DNA from: JANQPX01 sp050633905
GTDB lineage: Bacteria > Pseudomonadota > Alphaproteobacteria > Geminicoccales > Geminicoccaceae
NCBI GenBank assembly: GCA_050633905.1
Contig: JBOEHJ010000006.1
Coordinates: forward strand, 1 to 64,000
Length of the DNA: 64,000 bases
Direction of reading: 5' to 3'
Both the position numbers and the translations under genes were made by a program. This document shows positions 1 to 7,561 of the stretch, piece by piece; positions within the stretch are counted from its first letter, which is position 1, and every line of letters begins with the position of its first letter. The notes under the pieces were generated by a model. The model did no database searches. It was given only the letters and a program-made list of their open reading frames with translations, and had not been told where the DNA came from.

Positions 1-95
1 ACCGCCTCGATCCGCCGCATCCATTCACGCCAGCGCAGCTCGGCCGGGAGGTCTTCCAGTTCGCGATCCAGATGGTTCTCAGCATGATCCTTCAT
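1..95 (-). CDS. ScpB-like protein, N-terminus only (runs off window)
   Basis: An open frame starts at ATG 95-93 on the minus strand and runs off the left edge, giving about 31 residues beginning MKDHAENHLDRELEDLPAEL. It starts only 5 nt after the stop of the DUF1403 gene, so the two are almost certainly cotranscribed. The acidic start followed by LRWREWMRRIEAV resembles, from memory, the N-terminus of plasmid-borne SMC-Scp complex subunit ScpB-like proteins that accompany DUF1403 genes in Rhodobacterales. ScpB proteins are winged-helix kleisin partners involved in chromosome condensation. Only the first part is visible, so the family call is tentative. Confidence 0.45.
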   Translation of the reverse strand, partial: MKDHAENHLDRELEDLPAELRWREWMRRIEA

Positions 96-100
96 TGGTC

Positions 101-997
101 TCATACCCCGTAGAGCCGGAACGTGTCGCGCCCGGTCAGCTCGCGCACAGCGCCGAGCTCGACCAATCTGTCGCAGAACCGCCGCGCAGCACGGTCCGAA
201 TTCAACGAGGTGAGAGCTGACGGCGCCGCCGCATCCCGGGTCAGGAACAACTCGACGGCCTGCTCTGACCCCTTTGCCCTCAGCTTCGGCGCAACCGCGG
301 CCAACCGTGCCACTCGCCGGGACAGGTCTGCGGCACGGCGCACGGCTTCGATTGATGAAGCGATCACCGCGCGATGACAGGCCAGTCGCAATTCATCACC
401 TCGCTTGCGCTGGTCCGCGCACTTCATGCCCGTAGCCAGCAACGGCAAAAGGTGATCCCAGCCGAGCGCTTGCGCCAAGGCCGCATCGGCCAGGATCAAA
501 GCGGCGGTTTCTCCGCGCGGGGTATCCGACAAAACCTTCTCCAGAACTGTTGCGGCCCGCGTAACTGGCGCCCCCTGCCCAGCACCGCTCTGGTCGCACC
601 AGTCCAGCCATTCGGCAATCTGCATAGGATCGATCCCCGGTATGGCTCGATGCAACGCCTTGACCGAAACCGGCCGCTCCAATGCCCGCCGCCAGGACAG
701 ATAGGTTTCCCCGGCTGGTCCAGGCAAATCGCCAGGGCGCGACAAGTGCACCGCATCGCGCAACTCCCCAGCCCTTTCCGGTCGCCCTGAATGCGCGACA
801 CAGGCTTCCGCCGCGCGCAGCGCCAGCCTCTCACGCAACAAGCTCTGGGGCACATCCTCGCGCCCCACCACAAGATGCAGGTGGTTGAGAGCCGCGCCTG
901 ATAAAAAGGCAACATCTTCAGGGGTTTCGGCGTGTGCCGAGGTGATCCAGGAGGACGTCCGGGGTAAGGTTTCGAAGTCGTCACGGGCATATGTCAT
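101..997 (-). CDS. DUF1403 family protein
   Basis: 298 aa, ATG at 997, stop TGA at 103-101. The sequence carries the features I associate with DUF1403: an N-terminal LPRTSSWITS stretch, ALNHLHLVV, and a central LSRPGDLPGPAGETYLSWRR block near residues 85-105. The C-terminus ends in a short winged-helix-like segment (RFCDRLVELGAVRELTGRDTF). The family has no established biochemical role; it recurs on repABC plasmids of Rhizobiales and Rhodobacterales. It heads a leftward operon with the ScpB-like gene 5 nt downstream. A promoter-like TATATAGT element with an adjacent TTTGCACA motif lies 20-50 nt upstream and is similar to one in front of the remnant gene at 2363-2509. Confidence 0.75.
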   Translation of the reverse strand: MTYARDDFETLPRTSSWITSAHAETPEDVAFLSGAALNHLHLVVGREDVPQSLLRERLALRAAEACVAHSGRPERAGELRDAVHLSRPGDLPGPAGETYLSWRRALERPVSVKALHRAIPGIDPMQIAEWLDWCDQSGAGQGAPVTRAATVLEKVLSDTPRGETAALILADAALAQALGWDHLLPLLATGMKCADQRKRGDELRLACHRAVIASSIEAVRRAADLSRRVARLAAVAPKLRAKGSEQAVELFLTRDAAAPSALTSLNSDRAARRFCDRLVELGAVRELTGRDTFRLYGV

Positions 998-1012
998 GCC
1001 ACAAGACTATCT

Positions 1013-1102
1013 TATGGCGGCGCTTTTGCCTACTATATAGTGTGCAAACCGCCCCGCTTTGTCGTTTCCAGCCATGTCCAGTAATGTTGTATTATCGGAC
1101 AT
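1013..1102. promoter_or_regulatory. Intergenic control region with TATATAGT element and near-palindrome
   Basis: Between the leftward DUF1403 gene and the rightward recombinase. Read leftward it has TTTGCACACTATATAGT followed by GCCGCCATAAGAT, an arrangement repeated at 2532-2606. A separate near-palindrome at 1075-1102 (TGTCC-A-GTAAT, 5-nt centre, ATTAT-C-GGACA) ends about 10 nt before the first recombinase ATG and could be its operator or a recombinase site. Function is inferred only. Confidence 0.4.
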
Positions 1103-1111
1103 TAAGAGGAT

Positions 1112-2290
1112 ATGCTGGGAAACATGGCCAAAACACCCGAAGATGAGCCCCATACACCCGAGAAATCGACCTCAGCGTCCAATGATGCGATGAACCGTGA
1201 TGCGCGCAATGAGAGAGACCATGCTGAAGACAGCCCGATCGCCCTGCCCTCCCATGCCGGGGGCCTCGCAGGCCTTGCGGGCTCCGGCACGCTCGATCGG
1301 TTGGTTGAAAATGCGCGCGACTACGCCAAAGCCTCAACGGCTGAGAACACCAACAAGGCCTATGCCGCTGACTGGAAGCACTTCGCGCGCTGGTGCAGGC
1401 TCAGGGGTACCGATCCTATACCCCCGTCGCCAGAGATGGTTGGGCTCTATCTGGCAGATCTCGCGGCACCAGCGGCCCCCTCCCCTTCGCAGTCGGCAGT
1501 CCAACCTCTTTCCGTCTCGACTATTGATCGCCGTCTCTCCGGGTTGTCGTGGAATTACACGCAGCGCGGCTTTGCGCTTGATCGTAAAGACCGCCACATC
1601 GCTACGGTTCTCGCCGGGATCAGACGCAAGCACGCGCGCCCACCAGCCCAGAAGGAAGCAATCCTGCCGGAAGATATCCTCGCCATGGTCGCCACCCTGC
1701 CCTTCGATCTGCGTGGGCTACGGGACCGGGCCATCCTGCTGCTGGGGTTTGCCGGAGGCCTCCGGCGATCCGAGATCGTCAGCCTCGATGCCGGCAAGGA
1801 CGACACCCCTGACAGCGGTGGCTGGATCGAGATTCTCGACGGCAAAGATGGCGAGGGCGCCGTGCTGACCCTAAACGCCAAGACCGGCTGGCGCGAGGTC
1901 GAGATTGGGCGTGGATCCTCGGAACAGACCTGTCCCGTGCATGCGTTGGAACAATGGCTGCACTTTGCCAAGATCGACTTCGGGCCAGTCTTTGTCCGCA
2001 CCTCGCGCGACGGCAAGCGCGCCCTGGAGGCACGGCTCAATGACAAGCACGTCGCACGCCTCATCAAGGCAACTGTACTCAAAAGCGGTATTCGTGCGGA
2101 GTTGCCTGAAAAGGAACGTCTGGCGCTTTTCTCTGGACACTCCCTCCGCGCCGGTCTCGCGTCTTCGGCGGAAGTCGACGAACGCTACGTCCAGAAACAG
2201 CTTGGTCACGCCTCCGCAGAGATGACCCGCCGTTATCAACGCCGACGCGACCGGTTCCGCGTGAACCTCACCAAGGACGCCGGGCTTTGA
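1112..2290 (+). CDS. Tyrosine-type site-specific recombinase/integrase
   Basis: 392 aa. A low-complexity N-terminal tail (1-60) precedes a SAM-like core-binding domain (about 62-172: ENTNKAYAADWKHFARWC) and a catalytic domain (about 180-388). Catalytic residues visible are R218/R219 in GGLRRSEI, a candidate Lys in NAKTG (about 257), H343-x-x-R346 in GHSLRAG, H366 in LGHAS and nucleophile Y375 in RRYQRRR. The set is complete, so the enzyme is probably active. Such plasmid recombinases resolve multimers or mobilise elements. A second in-frame ATG at 1124 is possible; neither start has an ideal Shine-Dalgarno (AAGAGGA lies only 3 nt before 1112). It stands alone, followed by a broken gene and a serine recombinase. 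Confidence 0.88.
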   Translation: MLGNMAKTPEDEPHTPEKSTSASNDAMNRDARNERDHAEDSPIALPSHAGGLAGLAGSGTLDRLVENARDYAKASTAENTNKAYAADWKHFARWCRLRGTDPIPPSPEMVGLYLADLAAPAAPSPSQSAVQPLSVSTIDRRLSGLSWNYTQRGFALDRKDRHIATVLAGIRRKHARPPAQKEAILPEDILAMVATLPFDLRGLRDRAILLLGFAGGLRRSEIVSLDAGKDDTPDSGGWIEILDGKDGEGAVLTLNAKTGWREVEIGRGSSEQTCPVHALEQWLHFAKIDFGPVFVRTSRDGKRALEARLNDKHVARLIKATVLKSGIRAELPEKERLALFSGHSLRAGLASSAEVDERYVQKQLGHASAEMTRRYQRRRDRFRVNLTKDAGL

Positions 2291-2362
2291 AAGCCACTCA
2301 AACCCACTGGTTCTGTGAAACGCTTAGATAAAATGTCCGCGCCTAGCTTACAGCTTAACGCT

Positions 2363-2509
2363 TCAATTGAAATCGGAAATTAAATGCGACACAGGAGGCA
2401 AATCATCTTGTTCTTCTTCGAGTGGTCCCGGCAGAAACCAGAGATCTTCTTCGTGAGCCTCTTCATCCTCCTCGATGGTGATGAGTGGGTCACTGAAATC
2501 ATCAGTCAT
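2363..2509 (-). pseudogene. 5' remnant of a leftward acidic-N-terminus plasmid gene
   Basis: A 48-codon frame from ATG 2509 (or 2530) to TGA 2365-2363 encodes MTDDFSDPLITIEEDEE, then EDLWFLPGPLEEEQDDLPP, then an apparently unrelated SHLISDFN tail. The acidic stretch followed by WFLPGP resembles the beginning of longer plasmid proteins found beside DUF1403/ScpB-like genes, perhaps the RHE_PE00001 family; this is a memory-based guess. The frame stops abruptly just beyond the end of the recombinase gene, as if the rest of the gene was replaced. Its upstream region keeps an intact promoter-like block shared with the DUF1403 gene. Confidence 0.45.
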
Positions 2510-2531
2510 AGTGGATGCTCGGATCTTCATG

Positions 2532-2606
2532 TGTGCAAAATACTGCTCTTTTGCACATTACCCAAGTGATTTTGTGGCGGCTGCCTTCGCTCTTTATATA
2601 GTATGC
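2532..2606 (-). promoter_or_regulatory. Promoter/operator with perfect inverted repeat TGTGCAAAA
   Basis: TGTGCAAAA (2532-2540) and TTTTGCACA (2549-2557) form a perfect 9-bp inverted repeat around an 8-nt centre, just upstream of the 2363-2509 remnant. About 35 nt further upstream, read leftward, is ACTATATAAAG followed by GCCGCCACAAAAT, matching the arrangement in front of the DUF1403 gene (1013-1050), which also contains a TGTGCAAA half site. The common layout suggests one regulator acting on both leftward genes. Confidence 0.45.
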
Positions 2607-2708
2607 GCGCGCGACTGCCGGTGAAACCTCTCAGATCGCGCTCAGCGCATGGAAACCAAGGGTTTTTGGACGAACACGACGAGAGAGCACCTGCTTGCAT
2701 TCTTTTAT

Positions 2709-2750
2709 AAACGGTCGTTTAATACCGGTATATGAAATTGCAAACGGCCG
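2709..2750. repeat. Palindromes upstream of the serine recombinase (possible res/operator)
   Basis: AAACGGTCGTTT (2709-2720, palindromic outside its central GT), ATACCGGTAT (2722-2731, perfect palindrome) and AAACGGCCG (about 2742-2750) lie within 45 nt of the resolvase start. Clustered short palindromes beside a resolvase gene are the usual place for a res site and autoregulatory operator. The subsite architecture cannot be confirmed by eye. Confidence 0.35.
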
Positions 2751-2756
2751 ATTTTC

Positions 2757-3638
2757 ATGCCCCTGATGGGCTATGCGCGCGTATCCACAGAGGATCAGAC
2801 CCCCCTGCCCCAGTCTGAGGCCCTGCAAACTGCGGGATGCGTCGAGATCTTCGAAGAGCACGCCTCAGGCGGCAATCGTGCCCGGCCGGTGCTTGCCCGC
2901 TTGCTGGAGCGCATTAGCAAGGGCGACACGCTGGTTGTCGTACGGATCGACCGCCTCGCGCGGTCCCTGTCACATCTGCTGGAGGTGATCGAGCGGCTGG
3001 AGGCCAAGGGTGCTTTCTTTCGTTCCATTCAAGACCCCATCGACACCGGATCCCCGCAGGGCAAGTTCACTTTGCAAGTGCTGGGGGCTGCGGCCGAGTT
3101 TGAGCGCGCCCTTATCCGGGAACGAACCAAGGCCGGCCTCGCCAGCGCGCGCACAAAGGGCCGCGTGGGCGGGAACCCTGGGCTGCGGGCCAAAGACCCA
3201 GCCGCTCTTCGCAAGGTGCGGCTGGCGCGACAGGACGGCTACATGGAGCGTCTGAACGAGACGGCACAAGATTGGGTGCCCCATGTGCGCCGGTTACGCC
3301 CCGACTTGGCTTGGGAAGACGTGGTGCGCATCGTCAACGGCCCCTTGCCCGAGGCGCGTCGCTGGACCCAAAGCCGCCTGCTGCGCGCTGTGAAGGCCTA
3401 TGTCCGCGACGGCTTCCTGCCTGCCGAGGTGCTGGCCCGCGCCGGGCGCCGCGAAACCGACGACCGCCTGCCCGCAATTATTGCTGGCATCAAGGGCGCA
3501 GATCCCGACATCACGCTTCAAGCGATCTGTGAACGGCTGGAATCTATGCGCGAACGCACGCCTCGTGGCCGAACAAGATGGCGGCCGTCTTCGGTGAAGA
3601 TGCTGCTGGAACGGGCTGAGAGACTGGGAATGATTTAA
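2757..3638 (+). CDS. Serine recombinase (resolvase/invertase family)
   Basis: 293 aa. Resolvase catalytic domain in the first 140 residues: YARVSTEDQ with nucleophile Ser10, LVVVRIDRLARSL, the QGKFTLQVLGAAAEFERALIRERT block and the E-helix into the GRVGGNPGLR linker. The remaining 150 residues are longer than the usual single helix-turn-helix and contain two candidate DNA-binding segments (around ITLQAICERLES and RWRPSSVKMLLERAERLG). The enzyme should form a 5'-phosphoserine intermediate and resolve plasmid multimers or transposon cointegrates. ATG 2757 is used; ATG 2766 is also possible, and neither has a clear ribosome binding site. It is separated by about 280 nt from repA. Confidence 0.88.
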   Translation: MPLMGYARVSTEDQTPLPQSEALQTAGCVEIFEEHASGGNRARPVLARLLERISKGDTLVVVRIDRLARSLSHLLEVIERLEAKGAFFRSIQDPIDTGSPQGKFTLQVLGAAAEFERALIRERTKAGLASARTKGRVGGNPGLRAKDPAALRKVRLARQDGYMERLNETAQDWVPHVRRLRPDLAWEDVVRIVNGPLPEARRWTQSRLLRAVKAYVRDGFLPAEVLARAGRRETDDRLPAIIAGIKGADPDITLQAICERLESMRERTPRGRTRWRPSSVKMLLERAERLGMI

Positions 3639-3724
3639 GAGACTCAGATTCGTTCTTTGGAAGCAAAACCGCCTATGTGAATCGGGTACATCTTGCGTTT
3701 AAGTGATGGCAGCGACACAAGCAC

Positions 3725-3752
3725 TTGACGCGCTGGATCCGCGAAATAAGAT
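3725..3752 (+). promoter_or_regulatory. Candidate repA promoter
   Basis: TTGACG (3725-3730), 16-nt spacer and TAAGAT (3747-3752) form a good sigma70-type match about 170 nt upstream of repA, a normal distance for the long leader of repABC operons. The rest of 3639-3920 contains no convincing gene. A degenerate half of the repABC palindrome (GTTTCCGGC) occurs at 3860-3868. Confidence 0.4.
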
Positions 3753-3920
3753 AAGTCATTGTAAATAAATGATTTCACCGGATACCGGCCCACCATCTGA
3801 AAAAATCCTTGCCTGTCAAACGCTTTCCTGACATTTTTGCGGAAGAACGCTAACCATCAGTTTCCGGCGGTTTTGCGTTCCTTCTCAAGATAGACTCGGA
3901 AGACGGGCGGCGGGACGGGC

Positions 3921-5108
3921 ATGAACGAGCAGCGGATCAGAATGGATCAAAAGATCCAGACGATGGCGACACGTCTAAGCAAATCGCTTGATGTGAATAT
4001 GCGCAAGTCGTTTCTACCTGATGAACGAAAGGCTCTCAGACGCTTCTCATCCACGGAAGTTGCCCAGATCCTCGGCGTAAGCCAAGATTTTTTGCGGAAG
4101 ATGTTTTTCGAGGACAAGCTCGATCTCGGTGAAATCGAGACAGACGCCCGCGGCCGCAGGTTCTACACTGCAGAGCAAATCGATATAGCGCGCCACGAAA
4201 TAGCCCGGTCAAGCACCAAGTTCCAGCATATCGTTCCTCGTCGTCGGGATGGGGAGCATATCCAGATCATTTCGATCGCCAACTTCAAAGGGGGCGCAGG
4301 GAAGACGACAACAGCGATCCATCTGGCCCAAAAGCTTGCCCTTGATGGTTATCGGGTTCTGGCAATTGATCTCGACCCACAAGCCTCAATGACCACCATG
4401 TTCGGTTTCCGGCCGGAAATCGACTTCCCTGAGGCCGGAACGGTGTACGATGCCCTTCGGTACGAGGACCCTATCCCCTTTAGAGACGTTGTGCGCAAAA
4501 CGTATTTCCACAACCTCGATCTAGCCGCGGCCGGCTTGCTGCTCTCTGAGTTCGAGACCGAAACCGCACACGCCCTTCGAAACAATATCAGGCCGCCGTT
4601 CTATCAGCGGCTTGCCCTTTGCATTAATGAAGTCGAGACAGACTACGACATTGTCGTCATCGACTGCCCACCGCAACTCGGGTTTACCACACTATCGGCT
4701 TTGGTAGCGTCGACATCCCTAGTCGTCACTGTCATTCCAAGCATGCTTGACGTCGCCTCGATGGCCCAATTCCTGCAGCTCACATCCAGCCTCATGGCAA
4801 CAATTGCTGATGTGGGCGCATCGCCCGACTGGGACTTCATGAGATTTCTAATCACTCGTTTCGAGCCCAATGACGGCCCCCAAACCCAGATGGCGGCATT
4901 CCTGCGGACCATGTTCACGGATGACGTTCTTACTCAGCCTTTCCTGAAATCCTCCGCAGTCTCTGACGCTGGGCTCACGCAACAGACACTGTTCGAGATC
5001 GCCAGAACGGATTTTCATCGCCAGACGTACGATCGGGCTATCGAGTCCATCAACGGGGTTGTGGCGGAGGTCGAAGGGCTCATCAAAACGGCATGGGGGC
5101 GCAAGTAA
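3921..5108 (+). CDS. repA: Plasmid partitioning ATPase RepA (ParA family)
   Basis: 395 aa, normal length for repABC RepA. An N-terminal DNA-binding region (about 42-95, RFSSTEVAQILGVSQDFLRKM) matches the MerR-like helix-turn-helix of type I ParA proteins that autorepress. The deviant Walker A motif KGGAGKTT is at 123-130, VLAIDLDPQAS follows, and DIVVIDCPPQLG is Walker B/switch II. RepA ATP-dependently moves RepB-parS complexes and represses the operon. Start ATG 3921 is preceded by a weak GGGACGGG. The repB start overlaps the stop (TAATG). A near-perfect copy of the operon palindrome lies inside the gene (4406-4421). Confidence 0.95.
   Translation: MNEQRIRMDQKIQTMATRLSKSLDVNMRKSFLPDERKALRRFSSTEVAQILGVSQDFLRKMFFEDKLDLGEIETDARGRRFYTAEQIDIARHEIARSSTKFQHIVPRRRDGEHIQIISIANFKGGAGKTTTAIHLAQKLALDGYRVLAIDLDPQASMTTMFGFRPEIDFPEAGTVYDALRYEDPIPFRDVVRKTYFHNLDLAAAGLLLSEFETETAHALRNNIRPPFYQRLALCINEVETDYDIVVIDCPPQLGFTTLSALVASTSLVVTVIPSMLDVASMAQFLQLTSSLMATIADVGASPDWDFMRFLITRFEPNDGPQTQMAAFLRTMFTDDVLTQPFLKSSAVSDAGLTQQTLFEIARTDFHRQTYDRAIESINGVVAEVEGLIKTAWGRK
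4406..4421. promoter_or_regulatory. Candidate parS palindrome 1 (inside repA)
   Basis: GTTTCCGGCCGGAAAT, 15 of 16 positions identical to the perfect palindromes in repB and repC. It sits in coding sequence (MFGFRPEIDF), so it is silent at the protein level. repABC plasmids carry group-specific palindromic centromeres bound by RepB; the three copies here fit that role. Confidence 0.5.
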
Positions 5109-6178
5109 TGGCCCGCAAAGTCACATTCGACATTCCCGAGGATGAAGAAAAGCAGCAGAGCTCGTCGATTTCTCCGACTCGAACCCAGTCACGAGCCCCT
5201 GCCCTTTCGGGAATGGCCCGTTCTCTTCAGGATGCGGCACAATCTTCAATTCAAGAAATCAGTACCGACCTTATTGATGATTCTGAGTTCCAGGATCGTC
5301 TGGCCCTGGATGACGAAGATGACATCAGGGAGCTGGCTGAAAGCATTGACAAGCAGGGACAGCTTATCCCGATACTTCTGAGCCCCGAAGGGGGGCGGTA
5401 CAGGATCATCTATGGGCGCAGGCGATTAGCGGCCCTTCGACTTATTGGCAAGCCCGCAAAGGCTCTCATCAGAGGCTTGGATGAGGATCAAGCGATTCTT
5501 GCACAAGGCCAAGAGAACAGCTTCCGAAAAGACCTCAGCTGGATCGAGAAAGCCCTTTTTGCACGTTCTCTCATAGAGTCCGGCAAGGATGAGGGACTGG
5601 TCTGTGACGCCCTCAACATCGATCAGAAAGCTAGGAAAGCCGGTGACAAGCTCACGGGACTTGCTCGCATGAAACAAGTCACTTCCTGTATTCCGACTGA
5701 ACTCATCCAAAAGATCGGGGCGGCACACGGGGTTGGACGGGATCGTTGGTATGCTGCCGCAAAGTCTTATGAGAGCCTTGGCTTCTCTGGAGGTGAAGGG
5801 TTTCCGGCCGGAAACCGAGAATTCCATGATGCTCTCATGGAATCCAGAGGTTCAGGCAAGACCTCCGACGAACGCTTTGCGATCTTCGAAGGGCTCCTGA
5901 AACAGCACAAGCCCCCTGCCCCATCGGCGATCAAGACAAAACTCGGGATGGTGAAGGTCACCAAAAGAAACGTGATCATCACCGTCAAGAACGGAGATGA
6001 CGGGCTTCATAAGTGGATCTCTGAGAATCCAGAGGCCGCTCTTCTAGCGTTGGCGAACGCGAAGGCCGCTGGTCCAGGGCAGATCATTACCCCAGAGAAA
6101 ATGGAACCCATAGGTAACCCAGTCTCCGGCAGGGATCAGGATCTTGATGGTCCTGACATAGACGATAACAAAAACTGA
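5108..6178 (+). CDS. repB: Plasmid partitioning protein RepB (ParB family)
   Basis: 356 aa from ATG 5108, which overlaps the repA stop as TAATG with GGGG about 9 nt upstream; an alternative ATG at 5093 has no ribosome binding site. ParB N-domain around residues 60-150 (ELAESIDKQGQLIPILL, then YGRRRLAAL and QENSFRKDLSWIEKALFA, equivalent to the ENxxR box), then a helix-turn-helix region (DALNIDQKARKAGDKLTGLARMKQV). The C-terminus is acidic. RepB binds the parS palindromes and is the adaptor for RepA. Downstream 6179-6300 holds the usual repB-repC antisense RNA position. Confidence 0.93.
   Translation: MARKVTFDIPEDEEKQQSSSISPTRTQSRAPALSGMARSLQDAAQSSIQEISTDLIDDSEFQDRLALDDEDDIRELAESIDKQGQLIPILLSPEGGRYRIIYGRRRLAALRLIGKPAKALIRGLDEDQAILAQGQENSFRKDLSWIEKALFARSLIESGKDEGLVCDALNIDQKARKAGDKLTGLARMKQVTSCIPTELIQKIGAAHGVGRDRWYAAAKSYESLGFSGGEGFPAGNREFHDALMESRGSGKTSDERFAIFEGLLKQHKPPAPSAIKTKLGMVKVTKRNVIITVKNGDDGLHKWISENPEAALLALANAKAAGPGQIITPEKMEPIGNPVSGRDQDLDGPDIDDNKN
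5799..5816. promoter_or_regulatory. Candidate parS palindrome 2 (inside repB)
   Basis: GGTTTCCGGCCGGAAACC is a perfect 18-bp palindrome embedded in the repB coding sequence (encoding GFPAGNRE). It shares its 16-bp core exactly with the copy in repC. Confidence 0.55.
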
Positions 6179-6300
6179 GCAGAAAGGAGGACAGGCCAGA
6201 AAAGGAAAGACCCCCCGAAAGCAGTGCTTCCGAAGGGCCTCGATTAGCTTAGACACCTGATTGATACCCCGAAGCCGAATCGTTTTCAACACCGTTCGCG
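6179..6300 (-). ncRNA. Probable repBC intergenic counter-transcribed RNA region
   Basis: The repB-repC gap of repABC operons encodes a small antisense RNA that controls RepC and incompatibility. This 155-nt gap (to ATG 6334) has no ORF and contains GC-rich self-complementary sequence around 6210-6240 (CCCCCCGAAAGCAGTGCTTCC), suited to a terminator hairpin read leftward. I infer the RNA from its position and have not defined its ends. Confidence 0.4.
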
Positions 6301-6333
6301 GTGAACGGGGAAGCTTTTTCAGCCGAAATCATC

Positions 6334-7383
6334 ATGAGACAGGTATTTTCTCACACACCCGCCTTGGCGGAACGATCGTCTGTACCCAGTACGAACCCGT
6401 ACAGGGTAATCGAGCCGATCCGAGCGCTTCGCAAAGAACTCGGTCTGACACCAAATGACCTGGTAACACTGCAGGCCTTGATCAGCTTCATGCCGAAGAA
6501 GGCCGGACAAACAGCTCCAATGACTATCGTCTTTCCCTCAAACGCATCATTGTCTGAGAGAACGAACGGCCTGAACGAGAGAACGATTCGACGGTGTATC
6601 GGACACCTCGTGGATGCCGGGCTGATCCAGCGCAGGGATAGCGCAACCCGCAAACGGTTCCCTCTTCGCTACGGTGGATTGATCAGAGATGCCTTTGGCT
6701 TCGATCTGCAGCCAATGTATGATCGGGAAAGAGAGCTCACCGAACACGCAGAACAGCTTGTGGGCGATCAGGAAAAGCTACGGTCACTCAAGGCGGAGGC
6801 ACTGGCTCTTCGTGTCGAGGCTTTGCGCCAAGCAAAGGATGTTGAGACTGTCTCATTTCTCCAGAACGTACGAAACATCCTACGCCGTGCAACTCTCAAA
6901 GCCGACGAAATCATAGAGCTTATCAAGAGGCTGGCAGAGTTGGTCGGAGCGACCATCAGAGAGTTTCCGGCCGGAAACCATGACGCTCAGGAAACAATGC
7001 CCGACCAAATGTCCGGCGACGACGGACAAAATGTCCGGCACGTAGAACCCACAAGATTGAATATAAAAAAAGATAGAGCAGATGCACACTGCACCTCTGG
7101 TTTTCAGGAACGCCGAGATCCAACAATTATGGCATGGACGGACCTGAAAAACGTATCGGACTTCTTCCCGCATGAACCAAGAGATCATCAATCAGTTCTC
7201 GAAATATTGGCCGATGTCGGAAGATTGCTAAGAATAGAACAGGGCAGGATCATGAAACACCTTAGAGAACGAGGTCCAGGGCAGCTCCTTATTGCACTCG
7301 ACGAATTAATTTTGAGAGCCAGCACAGGACAGGTGAAAAACAACAACGCCTACCTCGACGCTATGATGAGGCAAGGGACGTGA
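6334..7383 (+). CDS. repC: Plasmid replication initiator RepC
   Basis: 349 aa from ATG 6334 (GTG 6301 would give 360 aa; neither has a strong ribosome binding site, normal for this antisense-controlled gene). The N-terminal winged-helix domain has the RepC pattern LTPNDLVTLQALISFMP, VFPSNASLSERTNGLNERTIRRCIGHLVDAGLIQRRDS, KRFPLRY. A helical linker with a coiled-coil tendency (about 150-215) and a C-terminal domain follow. RepC is the replication initiator and the origin normally lies inside its AT-richer middle; AT-rich sequence around 7050-7080 fits. The protein is somewhat shorter than the usual ~400 aa. A third palindrome copy is at 6963-6978. Confidence 0.92.
   Translation: MRQVFSHTPALAERSSVPSTNPYRVIEPIRALRKELGLTPNDLVTLQALISFMPKKAGQTAPMTIVFPSNASLSERTNGLNERTIRRCIGHLVDAGLIQRRDSATRKRFPLRYGGLIRDAFGFDLQPMYDRERELTEHAEQLVGDQEKLRSLKAEALALRVEALRQAKDVETVSFLQNVRNILRRATLKADEIIELIKRLAELVGATIREFPAGNHDAQETMPDQMSGDDGQNVRHVEPTRLNIKKDRADAHCTSGFQERRDPTIMAWTDLKNVSDFFPHEPRDHQSVLEILADVGRLLRIEQGRIMKHLRERGPGQLLIALDELILRASTGQVKNNNAYLDAMMRQGT
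6963..6978. promoter_or_regulatory. Candidate parS palindrome 3 (inside repC)
   Basis: GTTTCCGGCCGGAAAC, perfect 16-bp palindrome identical in core to the repB copy, located in the variable linker of repC close to where the origin is expected. It lies about 1.16 kb from the repB copy and 2.56 kb from the repA copy. Confidence 0.55.
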
Positions 7384-7480
7384 TGGTCTTATCACGCTCA
7401 CTCAACCAGTTTGTAATTGAGCGTAGTCTTCGATCCTCCGGCAAATTTTCCCGGATAGTTCCAACCCTAAGGTCATCGAG

Positions 7481-7561
7481 AGGGAAAGGAGTGTTGGTTT
7501 GAGGGTGACGGGAAGTGAGATCGGGAGAGTGGCTTCCGGCGCCCGTCGAGGAGAAGATCTG
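7481..7561 (+). promoter_or_regulatory. Repeated structured leader, copy 1 (ParB-like gene)
   Basis: Starts AGGGAAAGGAGTGTTGGTTT. GACGGG (7507-7512) pairs with CCCGTC (7542-7547). Inside is GGGAG-AGTGG-CTTCC (7523-7537), able to form a 5-bp hairpin, then GGCGC. The ribosome binding site GAGGAG (7548-7553) follows the 3' arm directly and the ATG is at 7562. The same layout and core are upstream of 18313 and 20189, and in altered form upstream of 20811 and 25174. Confidence 0.6.

Noticed and set aside
2384..2569. 61-codon rightward frame
   Set aside because: The opposite strand has a better candidate with acidic, plasmid-like N-terminal sequence and an upstream promoter block.
3860..3876. Fourth copy of the repABC palindrome upstream of repA
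   Set aside because: Only the left half (GTTTCCGGC) matches; the right half diverges.
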